From assembly GCA_904063045.1 (NCBI GenBank), contig CAJFCJ010000233.1, positions 28,365-57,901 of the forward strand: a stretch of DNA of 29,537 nucleotides, read 5' to 3'. Made by a program: the position numbers and the translations under genes. Positions within the stretch are counted from its first letter, which is position 1. The number at the start of each line of letters is the position of its first letter. This DNA comes from Dimorphilus gyrociliatus (Eukaryota; Annelida; Polychaeta; Dinophilidae). This document shows, piece by piece, positions 10,014 to 20,511 of the stretch. The notes under the pieces were generated by a model. It was given only the letters and a program-made list of their open reading frames with translations, had not been told where the DNA came from and did not search any database.

Positions 10014-11536
10014 ATGACTTTCAAAATAAAAGAATTAATAAACTTTTACGAAAAGCTTTCTGCTGAGAGTAGCAGTGCATCATTCGTCAGTGGCTCCACT
10101 GACAATGATAATCACTGTATTAGAGAGAATGAGATGGTTGATGGTTTGTAAAGGACAATTTAAAGATCAAAATGAAGTTGCTCTATTTCAAGCTCGTTTA
10201 TAAGTAATGGTGAAGAGATCTCTTTAGAAGTTAAAGAATATTGTAAGCAAAAAGAACACAACTCTAGTTTAAATAACCTTTGTACTGCCAAAGAAGCTGA
10301 TCTTCCGAATGGATCAATGCAAACCCTCCCAAAGGATTCCAAAGGTAATACAGAAAACGTCGATGATAAATCTAGTCCAATACAACTCAGTGATAACGAT
10401 TCAAAAACAAATGGTATTAAAGGTTCTAACAAAAAGTTTGATATCAATAAACACGCTTTATATAAGATCATAGAAGAGGATAACGTTACAGAGGAAAATC
10501 TAGAAAAAACTAAATACAGGAAATTTCTTGTATCTGATATAAATGATAAAAAAATAATTAGTTACATTAGTAAGTATGACACTGAGCCATCACTATATGG
10601 CAAAAAGTGGTATTCTAATGACAAGGACATGGGCTATAAAGCCGATCAGAAGATATTGTCCAACTCATATGAGTTGAAAATACAATATCGCTTCTATACG
10701 GATGTTGTACTGACAGAAAAGTTAGATGAGGCAAATCTTGAAAGCCCTAGTAAGGTTAACAAATACAAAGAAAAGAAAATTTTTAAATATTCACAACATA
10801 TGTTAAAAAATTACTTAAACAACAATGTAAAACTCCCTCTAAAGAAGAAAGCTAAAATTGCATATGATAAGTTTATGCATGGACAGAGCTTGCAAGGTGA
10901 TGACTTTTATGCATCACCACAAATTTACGAGCTGATAAACTATATCAAAAAAAATTGCAAAGTAATTAACATGTTTCGAGTAGAAGGTGAGAGAAATGTA
11001 TATGAGGCTCTTGCAAGAAGAATAGAGGATTATCCAGCAGAAAAAATAGACTTTAATAAATATGACATGTTCGATTTATGTTCTGCCTTAAAATACTACT
11101 TCAGAGAGATTAAGGGTGGTATATTGACCAGAGAAGTAACTGAATCTTTATTCCATGCCTTTATGAATAACAAACAGGGCGATCTCAAAGAACTTTCAAA
11201 ATACTTAAGAGGTTCTCTCTACGGTGAGAGAAGAAAGTTCTTAGCAGCAGTTTTTAGCTTATATAGTGAAGTAGATAAATACAAATATTACAATATGATG
11301 GGAATAGACAACTTGTTGATATGTTCTTTCCCTAGTTTTTTTGCTGATGTCCCAATTATACCAAGGAAAATTGAAATAATTACAGTTATGAGAATACTCG
11401 TGGAGAGTTTAATAGTGGAGCTGGAAGCAGAATACCCAGTCTCATTATAAAAGAAACAGAAGAATTTTTCGACAGAGAAGATGTCACTAATAATAGAGTA
11501 AAGCCTGGGTACTTAAAATACATATGTTATAATTAA
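10014..11536 (+). CDS. RhoGAP-domain protein, probable GTPase-activating protein for Rho/Cdc42, with frame breaks at both ends
   Basis: A likely activator of GTP hydrolysis by a Rho-family GTPase, acting in polarity or actin control. The longest open frame is 10317-11450 (377 codons). Within it, MFRVEGER carries the probable arginine finger (about residue 221), followed by LKYYFREIKGGILT (about 257) and GERRKFLAAVF (about 303), in the order and spacing of RhoGAP domains. Coding signal extends upstream in the same frame from ATG 10014 for 45 codons to TAA 10149. Stops fill 10149-10175, and the frame reopens from 10176. Either a 30-nt GT-AG intron (10148-10177) or two compensating one-base shifts at TTT runs (near 10145 and 10201) would join the parts. 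Downstream, a second frame (about 11376-11536) reads IPSLIIKETEEFF, which resembles the last RhoGAP helix better than the annotated end does. The gene may be decaying, or the assembly may have homopolymer errors. Confidence 0.75.
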
Positions 11537-11836
11537 ATAGATTGTACTAAAATATTTTTATAATTAATTATTACCCTTCATTAAATTATTAAATCAATGT
11601 GACATATTTAAATATAAATTAACCCCATGTTTTATAAAGATAACATTATAAAAATTACTATAAAACTATATTGAATTATTTTAAAATTCTTAAAACTATA
11701 CAAAAGATTAAAAAAATCATATACATATTATTATATCATAAAATAGAATAAAAGGATACTAAAAAAAATAGATGAACGTTTCTTTGTTTCGATCAAAAAA
11801 GAAAGGCTAAACAAAGTTGAAGTAAATTAAGATATA
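11537..11836. other. AT-rich spacer
   Basis: Three hundred bases between the RhoGAP gene and a decayed MULE. No coding or structured signal was seen. Confidence 0.5.
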
Positions 11837-11890
11837 GGCACAGCACCAACTCGCTATGTGGCGAGTTGGTAGGATACGGAGAAAGATTTA
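11837..11890. repeat. Left MULE inverted repeat with hairpin
   Basis: A perfect 10-bp stem, ACCAACTCGC and its complement, with the six-base loop TATGTG, sits inside the inverted repeat at 11845-11870. The same place in the right repeat forms only an imperfect stem. Confidence 0.6.
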
Positions 11891-12067
11891 GGACTAAGTT
11901 TAATTTTGAAGTAGCCAATCAACAGTATTTTCCAATGCAATCGACAAACCATTAATACCAGAAATTTCATAATTTAAAATTAATTATTGTAATTTATATT
12001 CTTCTTTAAAATTGCTATCAGGAATTTTGATGTTTCTTACAGCTAAAGTTTGGATTACTCTATATAG

Positions 12068-13190
12068 GCATCTTTACTTCTCTTTGCAAGTTAGTTAATG
12101 AGATCCAACTATGTTTGGACGAGCCATTATCGACCTATGGTTTAATCCTTTATGCGAAGCTCCAATTATATTTGTATTTCAAGGTATGTTTTTTTTAGTC
12201 TATTAAAGATGACCAAAGCTCTAGACTAGATATTGTATGAAATAGTTGACTTTCTTCAAACTTCTCAAGGAATGTTTTCACGAAATAACTAAATAAAGCT
12301 TTTGATTATTCTATTTTTCGGATTCTAAGATTAGGTTTTTAATATCTTGAAAAGTATCGAATACATCTTCTATTAGATAAAAACAATATGTTGTGATTTT
12401 TTTGTTATATTTCTGATTTGAAGGTGTATTGTAGTTTTTTACATACTTCTTAATAGATTATCTAAACTTAAAACAGCATCCATGTACGTTGTGTTGTTAA
12501 ACATTGTGTTTAACGAGTTTATTAACACTTTTTAAAGTACATTATAAAATTTAGTGATGTAAAATGCCAATTCTATTTCCTATATTGATACGTTTATTAT
12601 AAAGTGTTCTTATTTATTTTCAAGTAAAATAAGAGATAAAGAAAAAAACTTACATATAACCTGTTCTTAGGTAGTTATAACTGCCAAAAGCCATTATGAT
12701 CAGATTTGAATCTTCCCTCAATAAAAATTACTCTCAGCTTCGCTATAGTCTCTTTTTGATAACCTGATTAAAAAAATACATCTCTATTTAATTTAACATT
12801 CCGTAGTCGAATTGCAAAAATTTATCTCTCCTAAAATTATATCGAAGACTTCCAGGAAGATCGGGACTGTTTGGTTTTAAGCCGCTAAATTTACTGTTAT
12901 TTATTTTAGCCACATAAATTTTTAGAGAGGGTTCTATAGGTATTGCAGGGATTATTTATAGTTTTACAGTAGAGATGACAACTATGACTATATCAGAGGT
13001 TCTTGTATTGGTAGGTAAGTAGCTTTTCTCCATTTTCTGCATCTTTAAACGAACTTCTATTTTTTTTAGTCTGAATCGTAACTACGAACAACTGTGATAA
13101 CAAACACACCACTTTCTAATCGATAATTTTTTCCATAGATTAAGTTCGATAAGTCATAAGTATAACCATTTAGGACAGTAATCGGGCCTC
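12068..13190 (-). pseudogene. MULE transposase remnant (FLYWCH, catalytic start, C-terminus)
   Basis: Three diagnostic pieces occur in the correct order on the minus strand, in changing frames with many stops. At 13144-13190, VLNGYTYDLSNLIYGKNYR followed in another frame by KWCVC looks like a FLYWCH-type zinc finger. At 12674-12733, FIEGRFKSDHNGFWQL resembles the first catalytic region of MULE transposases (the DGTF...P.GFYQL block), with Glu where the catalytic Asp should be. At 12068-12170, HKGLNHR followed by KHSWISLTNLQREV resembles the conserved C-terminal TNN..E..H..LN...HP..W.LI..L..E block. The gene is certainly dead. Each match is weak alone; the order and the flanking inverted repeats support the call. 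Confidence 0.5.
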
Positions 13191-13232
13191 GCCGATTTGG
13201 ATCAAATATAATACATGAAATTTAACGGTTAA

Positions 13233-13283
13233 GTTTTTCTTCTTATCCTAGTAACTCGCTAAATGGCAAGTTCTTGCTATGCC
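13233..13283. repeat. Right MULE inverted repeat
   Basis: The reverse complement of this segment aligns with the left repeat at about two thirds of positions by eye, including GCGAGTT and AGGATA. Confidence 0.55.
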
Positions 13284-13329
13284 AATTTAATCGTCAATAT
13301 AGTTTCTATTGATATTATACACCCTTAAA

Positions 13330-14240
13330 GTGCTCTTCTTGAAGCTAATATAGTATTTTTTGTACTTCTAAATCTAGTTCATTTCGCATATTCGGTTTTA
13401 AAGGAGTTCTTCTTAATATATCCTAAACATTCCAATTTCTTCTTCATGGAAGCCCAAATATGTTTAATAAGATTTAAATATGAGGCTAAAACCTGCTATT
13501 TCATTGTTTTCTTTTAAATTATGAATATATTGTCTTTAGTTTATGACAGTAAACATTAATATGTTGTAAAATAAAGCTTGTTATCCTATTTTATTAGCTT
13601 AATCTTTTGAATTTTGATATAATAGTTGTTTACCTATTGCTGTATTCATAGTTTCATCAAAAAAAACTAAGGGGCCTACATCTTTTTATGATATATAGCC
13701 GATACTATAATAGAAGTTTCTTTATATCTAATGTGCTTGGGATTTAACCTTTGACCTCTAAACAAAATTTCAACTATTTGGGAGGTAGAGGTTAAATCTA
13801 CATTCATCTAAGAATATTAACTTGATAGATCATCTTTAATACAATCCAGAAAATGTTTCACAAGGCTTTTTTCTAATTTGGCTGACTTTATCCCATACTA
13901 GATAAAAATCTTAGATTGATATATTTACTTATCCGAATCTTTAAATCAATAGCGAGCTAAGTCTTCGGTTAAATGAAAGAATTATTCTTCCCCAGTAATA
14001 TGTACTGACATCAGTACTTGAAATTTTTTGCGAGCAAAACCACATCTTCTTGTGACAAATTTATATTAATTTCACTTCTTTTTTATCTTTTGTACTGTTT
14101 CTTTTAATAGTTATACTTTAGTGAAACTGCACTTATGCTTAGTTAATGAGTAAATCTTGAATAATGAGTGGTATCGTTTCTTTACTAAGCCGTTTGAATA
14201 TTTAAGGACCTCAAAAAAATTAGGTTTAGAGCTACTGGAA
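13330..14240 (-). pseudogene. Decayed IS630/Tc1-like transposase
   Basis: On the minus strand, pieces of a DDE transposase appear in order through several frames. LFLDECRFNLYLP (about 13790-13830) matches the first catalytic block (FIDE.GFNL). RGQRLNPKHIRYKETSIIVS and then GPLVFFDE match the strand that follows. LNLIKHIWASMKKKLE (about 13440-13500) matches the last block (LNPIEHVW..MK). In that last block the catalytic Glu is Lys, and the second Asp could not be found. A possible DNA-binding part with GFARKKFQVL lies further out, near 14030. It differs from the two Tc1 elements in this window and is closer to the bacterial/eukaryotic IS630 branch. Terminal repeats were not found. It abuts the MULE. 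Confidence 0.5.
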
Positions 14241-14868
14241 GGAATTACATGGTAATACTTTTTTGTAGCACTTATTTAAAGATCCTATGATTGATAAATT
14301 TAAAAGTGTTCTAAATTAAATTTTAAACGTTTTTTAAGATTGGGTTTACTTTAATAAAATTTCCTTAAGTATATACTTATAACTCAGGACCTTTAATCTT
14401 GTTTATTTTTATTCTTTTAGGGTGCTATTTTTTTTAATCCCCAGTATATTATTTTATGTGAAAATAACATATATTGAATGACTCTTTAAATTTTTATTTG
14501 GTTTTTCGCAAAAATTTAATAGAAATTATAACTTTTGTGTATAAGGAAACTTTAGACAGTAAAATTAAAATTTTAAATAATTTTTCCAAAATTTAGATTT
14601 TTTAGTTTTTTAGTGTTTTAATAGAATAAATTAATTTGATAGTACTAAACTTCAAACATGTCATAAAAAGAGGATCAAGTATAAGCATTTTTAATTTTAC
14701 ACATCCTATGATTATTTTGATTAACAAAGATTTCAAAAAGTAGTCTGGAATGTTTTATTTTCTATTTTTTGTACTATTTCAGCTTTTTTTATCAACCAAA
14801 GAATCTATTAATAAGAAAGACTTAATAACTGATTGGAATAAAGAAGTTTATATTTATTTGAGTCTATA
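14241..14868. other. AT-rich spacer before the LRR relic
   Basis: Nothing recognisable. Possible further decayed coding sequence upstream of 14869 could not be supported. Confidence 0.4.
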
Positions 14869-15303
14869 ATGAATATTGAAACATTAGAAAGCTTAAATTT
14901 GAAAAGTCGCAATGTATTAAAAAATTCTTTATTTTACTAAAAAGATAAAAAACCTAAAACATTTAGATATTTCTCAATAAGAGAAATAGATGATAAAACT
15001 TTAGATGTAATTTTTGATATGAAACATTTAGAGGAATTAAATTTGTCTTTTTGTGACATAAAGGAATTATATTTACGAAATATTGGGAATTTAAAAAGTT
15101 TAAAAAAGTTGTACTTATCTGGGTATAAATACATAAGCAAGTATTTATTGTAGAAATATCCAAATTAGAATGGCTAGAGGAGTTAAACTTAAACTGTTCT
15201 AATGTAGTAGAAGGTTTCTTACGCTATTTTTTTCGTCTCAAAAATTTGAAAGTATTAATTTAAAGTATGCCTTACAAATCACAAATCATACGAAACAAAG
15301 TAA
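14869..15303 (+). pseudogene. Leucine-rich-repeat protein pseudogene, cut by the assembly gap
   Basis: LRR proteins usually mediate protein-protein contact. From ATG 14869 one frame runs past TAA 14938 to TAG 15151, giving repeats such as MKHLEELNLSFCDIKEL and LKSLKKLYLSGYKYI, with the LxxLxLxxC/N pattern at a spacing of about 23 residues. After 15150 the repeats continue in another frame (LEWLEELNLNCSNV, then LKNLKVL) to TAA 15261, and then in a third frame (NLKYALQI) up to the Ns. There are thus two stops and at least two frameshifts in about 430 bases, so this copy is dead. LRR families are common in microsporidian genomes. The rest, if any, is in the gap. Confidence 0.8.
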
Positions 15304-15814
15304 NNNNNNNNNNNNNNNNNNNNNNNNNNNNNNNNNNNNNNNNNNNNNNNNNNNNNNNNNNNNNNNNNNNNNNNNNNNNNNNNNNNNNNNNNNNNNNNNN
15401 NNNNNNNNNNNNNNNNNNNNNNNNNNNNNNNNNNNNNNNNNNNNNNNNNNNNNNNNNNNNNNNNNNNNNNNNNNNNNNNNNNNNNNNNNNNNNNNNNNNN
15501 NNNNNNNNNNNNNNNNNNNNNNNNNNNNNNNNNNNNNNNNNNNNNNNNNNNNNNNNNNNNNNNNNNNNNNNNNNNNNNNNNNNNNNNNNNNNNNNNNNNN
15601 NNNNNNNNNNNNNNNNNNNNNNNNNNNNNNNNNNNNNNNNNNNNNNNNNNNNNNNNNNNNNNNNNNNNNNNNNNNNNNNNNNNNNNNNNNNNNNNNNNNN
15701 NNNNNNNNNNNNNNNNNNNNNNNNNNNNNNNNNNNNNNNNNNNNNNNNNNNNNNNNNNNNNNNNNNNNNNNNNNNNNNNNNNNNNNNNNNNNNNNNNNNN
15801 NNNNNNNNNNNNNN
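15304..15814. other. Assembly gap (511 Ns)
   Basis: A run of N of unknown true length. It interrupts the LRR pseudogene on its left; nothing on its right continues that gene. Confidence 0.99.
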
Positions 15815-17755
15815 TCTTTTAATATATATTTATTTTATAAAGTTACTTATTTATTGAAAAAGTGGCTTTGTTAATCGATGACTTTTTTTGGTGAAATAAT
15901 GTCTACTACAATAAATAAGTATATAAAAAAACTACAATAGATAAATTAAACTTGTTTTTATTATTAATAGTGTAGTGATAATGAGCTGTTTGATTAATAT
16001 AAGTTTACATACCAAGTTGCATAGTATAGGTATTGTATGATTTAGAAGAAATGAAAACTGTTTTTTAAAATTTTAAATTATATTACTATAAGGGATAGTT
16101 GGGTTTCAGCCCTTTTCAATATATGGTTTGCTATCATGTAATTATCTCCATCTGTTTCAGATTTTCGGTCTATTATAAAGCCTTTTTCAGAAAATAGCAC
16201 TATTTATTCTAAGAATGTTAATATTTAAAATGATAAACATTTGAATTTCTATACTTTCATATTATACGATTTTAAAACAATTGTTTTTACAGAACGTCCC
16301 CTTTAATATTATTCTATAACATCTTTAAAAATAGTTTTAAGTAGAGTTTATGTCTAAAGAGGTATAATTTGTGTTATAATAAATCATAAGTTCATTTGCC
16401 ACCATACTCAAATATTCGTAAAACAAAGGAGTAACCACCTTTTCTGAAAACTTAGTATAGCGATCATAAATACTTCTTTCATTATTTTATCATTATGCTT
16501 ATATTTAAAGTAAGGTTCAGCTATATATAGCTATAAATTATTTAATGGACCTAAATATCTACTAATTCTTTATTGTACATTATCAATGTTTCGACTGTGA
16601 ATTTTTCTTGTTGGGACCACAGATTATTTAAGATGATTAACAATTTCATGGCAGTAAGAGTTTTTACTACAAAAAATGCATAAATAAAAGTCACACATCT
16701 TCTAAGGCAATAGAATGGATAGAGGACCGCTATTTGTATTGAGGTCTTCTCAATAATCCAGTTTAAGTAAAAACTCTGAATACTTCGCCGTTTTTCACCT
16801 CAGAACGACTTTATTCCGTATATCTCTCTTAAAATTACTTGATCCATAAGACTAAGGTTTTATATGTCTCTGTCTCTCTATATATACCTAGTTGTTAAGA
16901 TTTTATGTCAAAACTGCTCTTTATTCAATTTCATAAAATTTATATACTAAATGGTCATTTTAATTTTATAAAAACATTTTTCATTTAGTCTTATAGAACA
17001 AGTATCGCCCTTTATATTTACATTCATCTTTTCTAAAAAGTAAAACAACATAGGTAACTGCAAATTAAACAAAAACAATTTAATATCGTCATCATAAAAA
17101 AAGTGAATTTCCTATCCTATTTTACTTTTAAAAAAAATATTATTGAAAACAACAAGGCTGTATTAATAATAATCGATCATTTTATATATACTGCTTTTTA
17201 AAAAATTTTGAATCTTGTAATTGAACAGCTAATAATAAAAAAGGGTTCATAAAATTATCACTAAGCACACTTATTTTAAAATAGTGATCTCATATACTAA
17301 TTCGATTAATATAAGAACTGTACGTCCAAAACTATATCTATTTGAGCTTTTTTTGGGACTCAAGACCAGAAAAATAAAAAAAAAATATATTTTAGTTTCT
17401 TAAAATTCGTGTATTTCACAATGTTACTACAAATTCTTATTAAAAAAAACCTAAACTTATATCTGTCAAAAGTTTAAAAGTGGTTTTATTAACATCTCCA
17501 TAAAATGCAAAAAACATTGTTATTATTTCTGTTCATATGCCAGGTCAATTAGAAAATAAGGCTTTTTGGCATTTAATATTTCAATAAAACACTTTTTATT
17601 CATAAAATTGATTTTTATTGTACTAAAAATTCATGACGAACATTTCTTATGTACATAAGAAATTCTCTTGAAAATCTATTATCACATTTTTTAATGTGAA
17701 TGAAAAATTAAAAATTAACTTTTTATGAAAACTCTTTTTAGTTTTTTAGTCATAT
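15815..17755. other. AT-rich region with possible unassigned coding relics
   Basis: No intact gene. On the minus strand around 16100-16830 there are short open pieces with a CDFYLCIFCSKNSYCHEI-like Cys/His stretch, which may be a dead zinc-finger-bearing element. I cannot assign it to a family. The remainder is simple AT-rich DNA. Confidence 0.35.
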
Positions 17756-17763
17756 TAAGTTTT

Positions 17764-18749
17764 GGTAAAATTTGCTTTGGGGACCCCCTTAAAATGTAGT
17801 ATAAAATTAAACCAGCTCCATTTTTAAACAATTTTTTTTATTTCAAGAACTTTCATCGAGTTAATAATTTCTGAAAAAGGATTTTCTTTTTTTATAAATA
17901 AATAATCATTGATATGATCTTTAAGATTGCATTTTATATTACTTCCTCGAGATTGAAGGTACTTTTTCTGCCATTTCCATTGGTTTTCAATATTCTGAGT
18001 GTGGACTTCCTTCATTTCTTTAGAAAGAAATTCAGTTTTATGCTCTACTGTAAAGTGGGCATAGTTATGTGCTTTTACGTTACAATAGCTTTTCCACTCA
18101 TCTGTTATGATTACCGAATATTCTTTAACATTATCTAAAATGATTTTATCGAGTGATGCACTATCTTTTTTTTTGGTTATTTCGAAAAAACACTCTTTCG
18201 TTATTCTACATATCCCTCCAACAGCCCACACCTGTTCTAATTCTCTTCCTATATTGTATTTACGCTTGCTTAGTGCACTTTCATCTATTTCAACCACCTT
18301 TCCATCACCTCCGATCAGGTTGCTATTTTTTTTATTATAGGATCGTCTCATCAAACCTAAAACTATGCTGAATAACTTATAATTGATGTTGTATTCTCCT
18401 TTAATTCTATCATAGTTGGTTTTAGCGCACCATTCATAAATCATAAAAATAATTTTTTCAAGCGGGCCTTGATTCCAGCGAAAACAGCCCATGTACGAAC
18501 TGATAATTTACTTTTATTACACTTCTTAGACTTACAAGACCAAATATAACCATCCCCTCTATGATGATTAATTAAAATCATGCTTGTTTTACATGTTTTA
18601 CATTTATGACTTTTTTTCAGTATATTTAAATCCATCAACCATGACAAGAAACTTTCACGACAGATTGTTTTCTCATAAAGTTCTCTGCGTGTTAAAATCA
18701 TTAGCATTCAATATAATTTAATTTTAAGGGGCCCAAAGCAAATTTTACC
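17764..18749 (-). mobile_element. Merlin-type DNA transposon 2
   Basis: The terminal inverted repeats share GGTAAAATTTGCTTTGGG at both outer edges and then, after a small gap, CCCCTTAAAAT. The exact 8-bp target duplication TAAGTTTT lies at 17756-17763 and 18750-18757. The ends are unlike those of Merlin element 1 except for the leading GG, so this is a different Merlin lineage. The 986-bp element is almost filled by its transposase gene. Confidence 0.9.
17824..18707 (-). pseudogene. Merlin transposase 2, single frameshift
   Basis: This is the cut-and-paste transposase of Merlin element 2. It consists of an 88-codon frame (18707-18441) holding the zinc-ribbon part (CKTC, then CKSKKC) and an overlapping 222-codon frame (18492-17824) holding the catalytic core. 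The core has Asp in VEIDES, Asp in IITDEW and Glu in NIENQW. The switch is near 18480-18490, between LSVRT and GCFRWN, where relatives read straight through, so a one- or two-base indel disabled it. All recognisable tryptophan codons are still TGG, unlike in Merlin 1. The VEIDES.LSKRKYNIGR block is shared with element 1, so the two are clearly related. It ends in TAA. Confidence 0.88.
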
Positions 18750-18757
18750 TAAGTTTT

Positions 18758-20113
18758 CTTGTTCTTATTTCTTTGTTAGAAATAATATAAGACTTTTTAT
18801 ATCCATTATTATTTTCCTAAATGATCTTATATAATTCCTATATTTATTAGATAAGCTTCCTTGCATAAACACAATTTATTTAATAATTGAATTTGTTTTA
18901 TTTTTTTTTGTTTTTATATTTCTTTAAAGAATTTTCTTGATTTAATTTTGATATTAAAAAAATTTTAAAAGCTTATTTTATTTTTTATTTTTGTAAATTT
19001 TTATTAAGGGAAACATTTTTTTAAGGAGACTGAATTGTAGATGAAATATCATCTTGGAAAGCATTTATTAAATAACTTATAATGCTGCATTGCGTTCTAT
19101 TAGCGATCTCAATTTATTTTTGTATCTTAAGAGTTAACTTCCATTTCACTTAAGTTCTCTTTGAATGATAAAAGCTGATATCTTTCTTGCCCATGATTTT
19201 AATTAAACTATAAATTTAAATAATATATACAACTTTTATAGTAAATTCTTTATATAAATCAAAATCCTATCAGATAACGATAGCTTTTAGGTGTATTGTT
19301 ATTATATATCGAAATAAACTATCATTATCATCTTATTAATTATTATAAATAAATTAAAACTTACAGTTATTGTACATTACTTTAATTAAGTTTTATTTCT
19401 CGGTACTCCCTTCATTGGGATTATAGTTTATCATGCTTTTTCTTCTAGGATCATCTCGTGATCTTAGCTTTGTTCCATCTCCTTTTTTCTTGTTAAGGTG
19501 GATCATCTTTTGTTTTTTTTTTGTTTTCTCTCTGGATTTTCTGTCTCCCTAGTTGTTAAACTAGGTTTCATTCCTAACTGAAATAGCAGCCACTTACTCT
19601 CTCCTATTATCTTTCGACTTTTGCTATAGCTTTCAAAATAGATGATTTTGTCTTTTATTAAAGACGTTGACATTGAGGGACCAAAAAAAACAATTTTATA
19701 AATCTCCCACCAAATTTAGAATGCCTGATTTCGAAAAAAGACGTCGTTTTTAATATATTTTATATTAAATGGATTCTATTTCATAGAAACTTATTTTTTA
19801 TCAAAATATTATCTTTAACATTTAACAGATATTTGTTTCTTTATAAAACATTAAAAAAATAATTAAAGTGAAAAGAAATATAGTCTGAATTTTTAGATAG
19901 AACTTGTTATTTCACTTACAGAATCAAGATTGTAGAAAACATTAAAGATACTGTATTATTTTAAAAGTAAAGACATAACTTTTTAGTGTAAATTTTAAAA
20001 ACTTTCTAACTAAAAATGACTTCAACAATTTTTTGAGTTTAAGGTGCTGTTTTTCATATACTTAAAGTTTCTGGTTTAATGAAATTATAAAATAAAAAAA
20101 ACAAGCAGAGGAA
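18758..20113. other. AT-rich region, mostly featureless
   Basis: No intact gene. A short lysine/arginine-rich open frame is listed separately at 19393-19506. The surrounding 19390-19640 has an unusual CT-rich plus strand, which may mark an old coding segment on the minus strand. Confidence 0.45.
19393..19506 (-). CDS. Short basic open frame, possible gene relic
   Basis: A 37-codon frame reads, in part, LNKKKGDGTKLRSRDDPRRK and then INYNPNEGSTEK, ending in TAA. The composition (basic and polar, few A+T-only codons) looks more coding than the surroundings. Similar mixed-composition pieces continue to about 19630 in other frames. There is no recognised domain. It may be the C-terminal fragment of a dead gene or element. 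Confidence 0.25.
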   Translation of the reverse strand: MIHLNKKKGDGTKLRSRDDPRRKSMINYNPNEGSTEK

Positions 20114-20126
20114 AAGAATTGGGATC

Positions 20127-20166
20127 AGGGTTAAAAATTTCCCCTATAGGGGAAATTTTTAACCCT
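20127..20166. repeat. Perfect 40-bp palindrome at the left end of Merlin 3
   Basis: The segment AGGGTTAAAAATTTCCCCTA is followed directly by its own reverse complement, with no spacer. It overlaps the left inverted repeat. The right end has only a diverged, spaced version (AAATTTTTAACCCT at about 20490-20504). Confidence 0.92.
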
Positions 20167-20269
20167 AACTTTAATATATGACATTTAACCTAGAAAATGA
20201 ATTATCACTTATTTTACACAATCGAACTTCTTTAATACAATATTTAGGAAGTAAAGTACTTTAAAAAGC

Positions 20270-20511
20270 ATTGTGTTTTGTGAGGATTGTGGTAACATTT
20301 TAAAAGGAGTAAAGTATAAAAAAAACAGAACATTGAATCTTTATGGAACAAATTGAAACATAGAATGAAAAAGTTAATGGGTAGTAGTGAAAATGATCTC
20401 AATGAATATTTAAAAGAGTGGATATGGAAAGATAATATTGGTTTAAAAAATTTTGAAAATGTTATAAATTTAATTAAATTATTATTATCAAAATTTTTAA
20501 CCCTAAGATGA
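20270..20511 (+). pseudogene. Merlin transposase fragments (zinc ribbon and C-terminus)
   Basis: Two pieces sit next to each other. At about 20270-20330, FCEDCGNILKGVKYKKNR resembles the second half of the N-terminal zinc ribbon. At 20332-20511, in another frame, IESLWNKLKHRMKKLMGSS and EYLKEWIW match the catalytic-Glu block and C-terminal helices of Merlin transposases; this frame stops at TGA 20509. The central part with both catalytic Asp residues is absent, so an internal deletion joined the ends. It cannot encode an active enzyme. Confidence 0.75.

Larger units (their letters stand above)
11837..13283 (-). mobile_element. Decayed Mutator-like element (MULE)
   Basis: The two ends are imperfect inverted repeats of about 50 bp. 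The left starts GGCACAGCACCAACTCGC and the reverse complement of the right starts GGCATAGCAAGAACTTGC. Both continue into GCGAGTT, three bases, AGGATA and a GAAA-rich part. A broken MULE transposase lies between them on the minus strand. No target duplication could be recognised, which fits an old insertion. The length of about 1.45 kb is short for a MULE, so internal sequence has probably been lost. Confidence 0.6.

Noticed and set aside
10160-10471. 103-codon minus-strand open frame
   Set aside because: It is antisense to the N-terminal part of the RhoGAP gene; the plus strand has the coding evidence.
15267-15857. Open frame running across the assembly gap
   Set aside because: It is open only because the Ns cannot encode a stop. 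Its first codons belong to the LRR relic in another frame.
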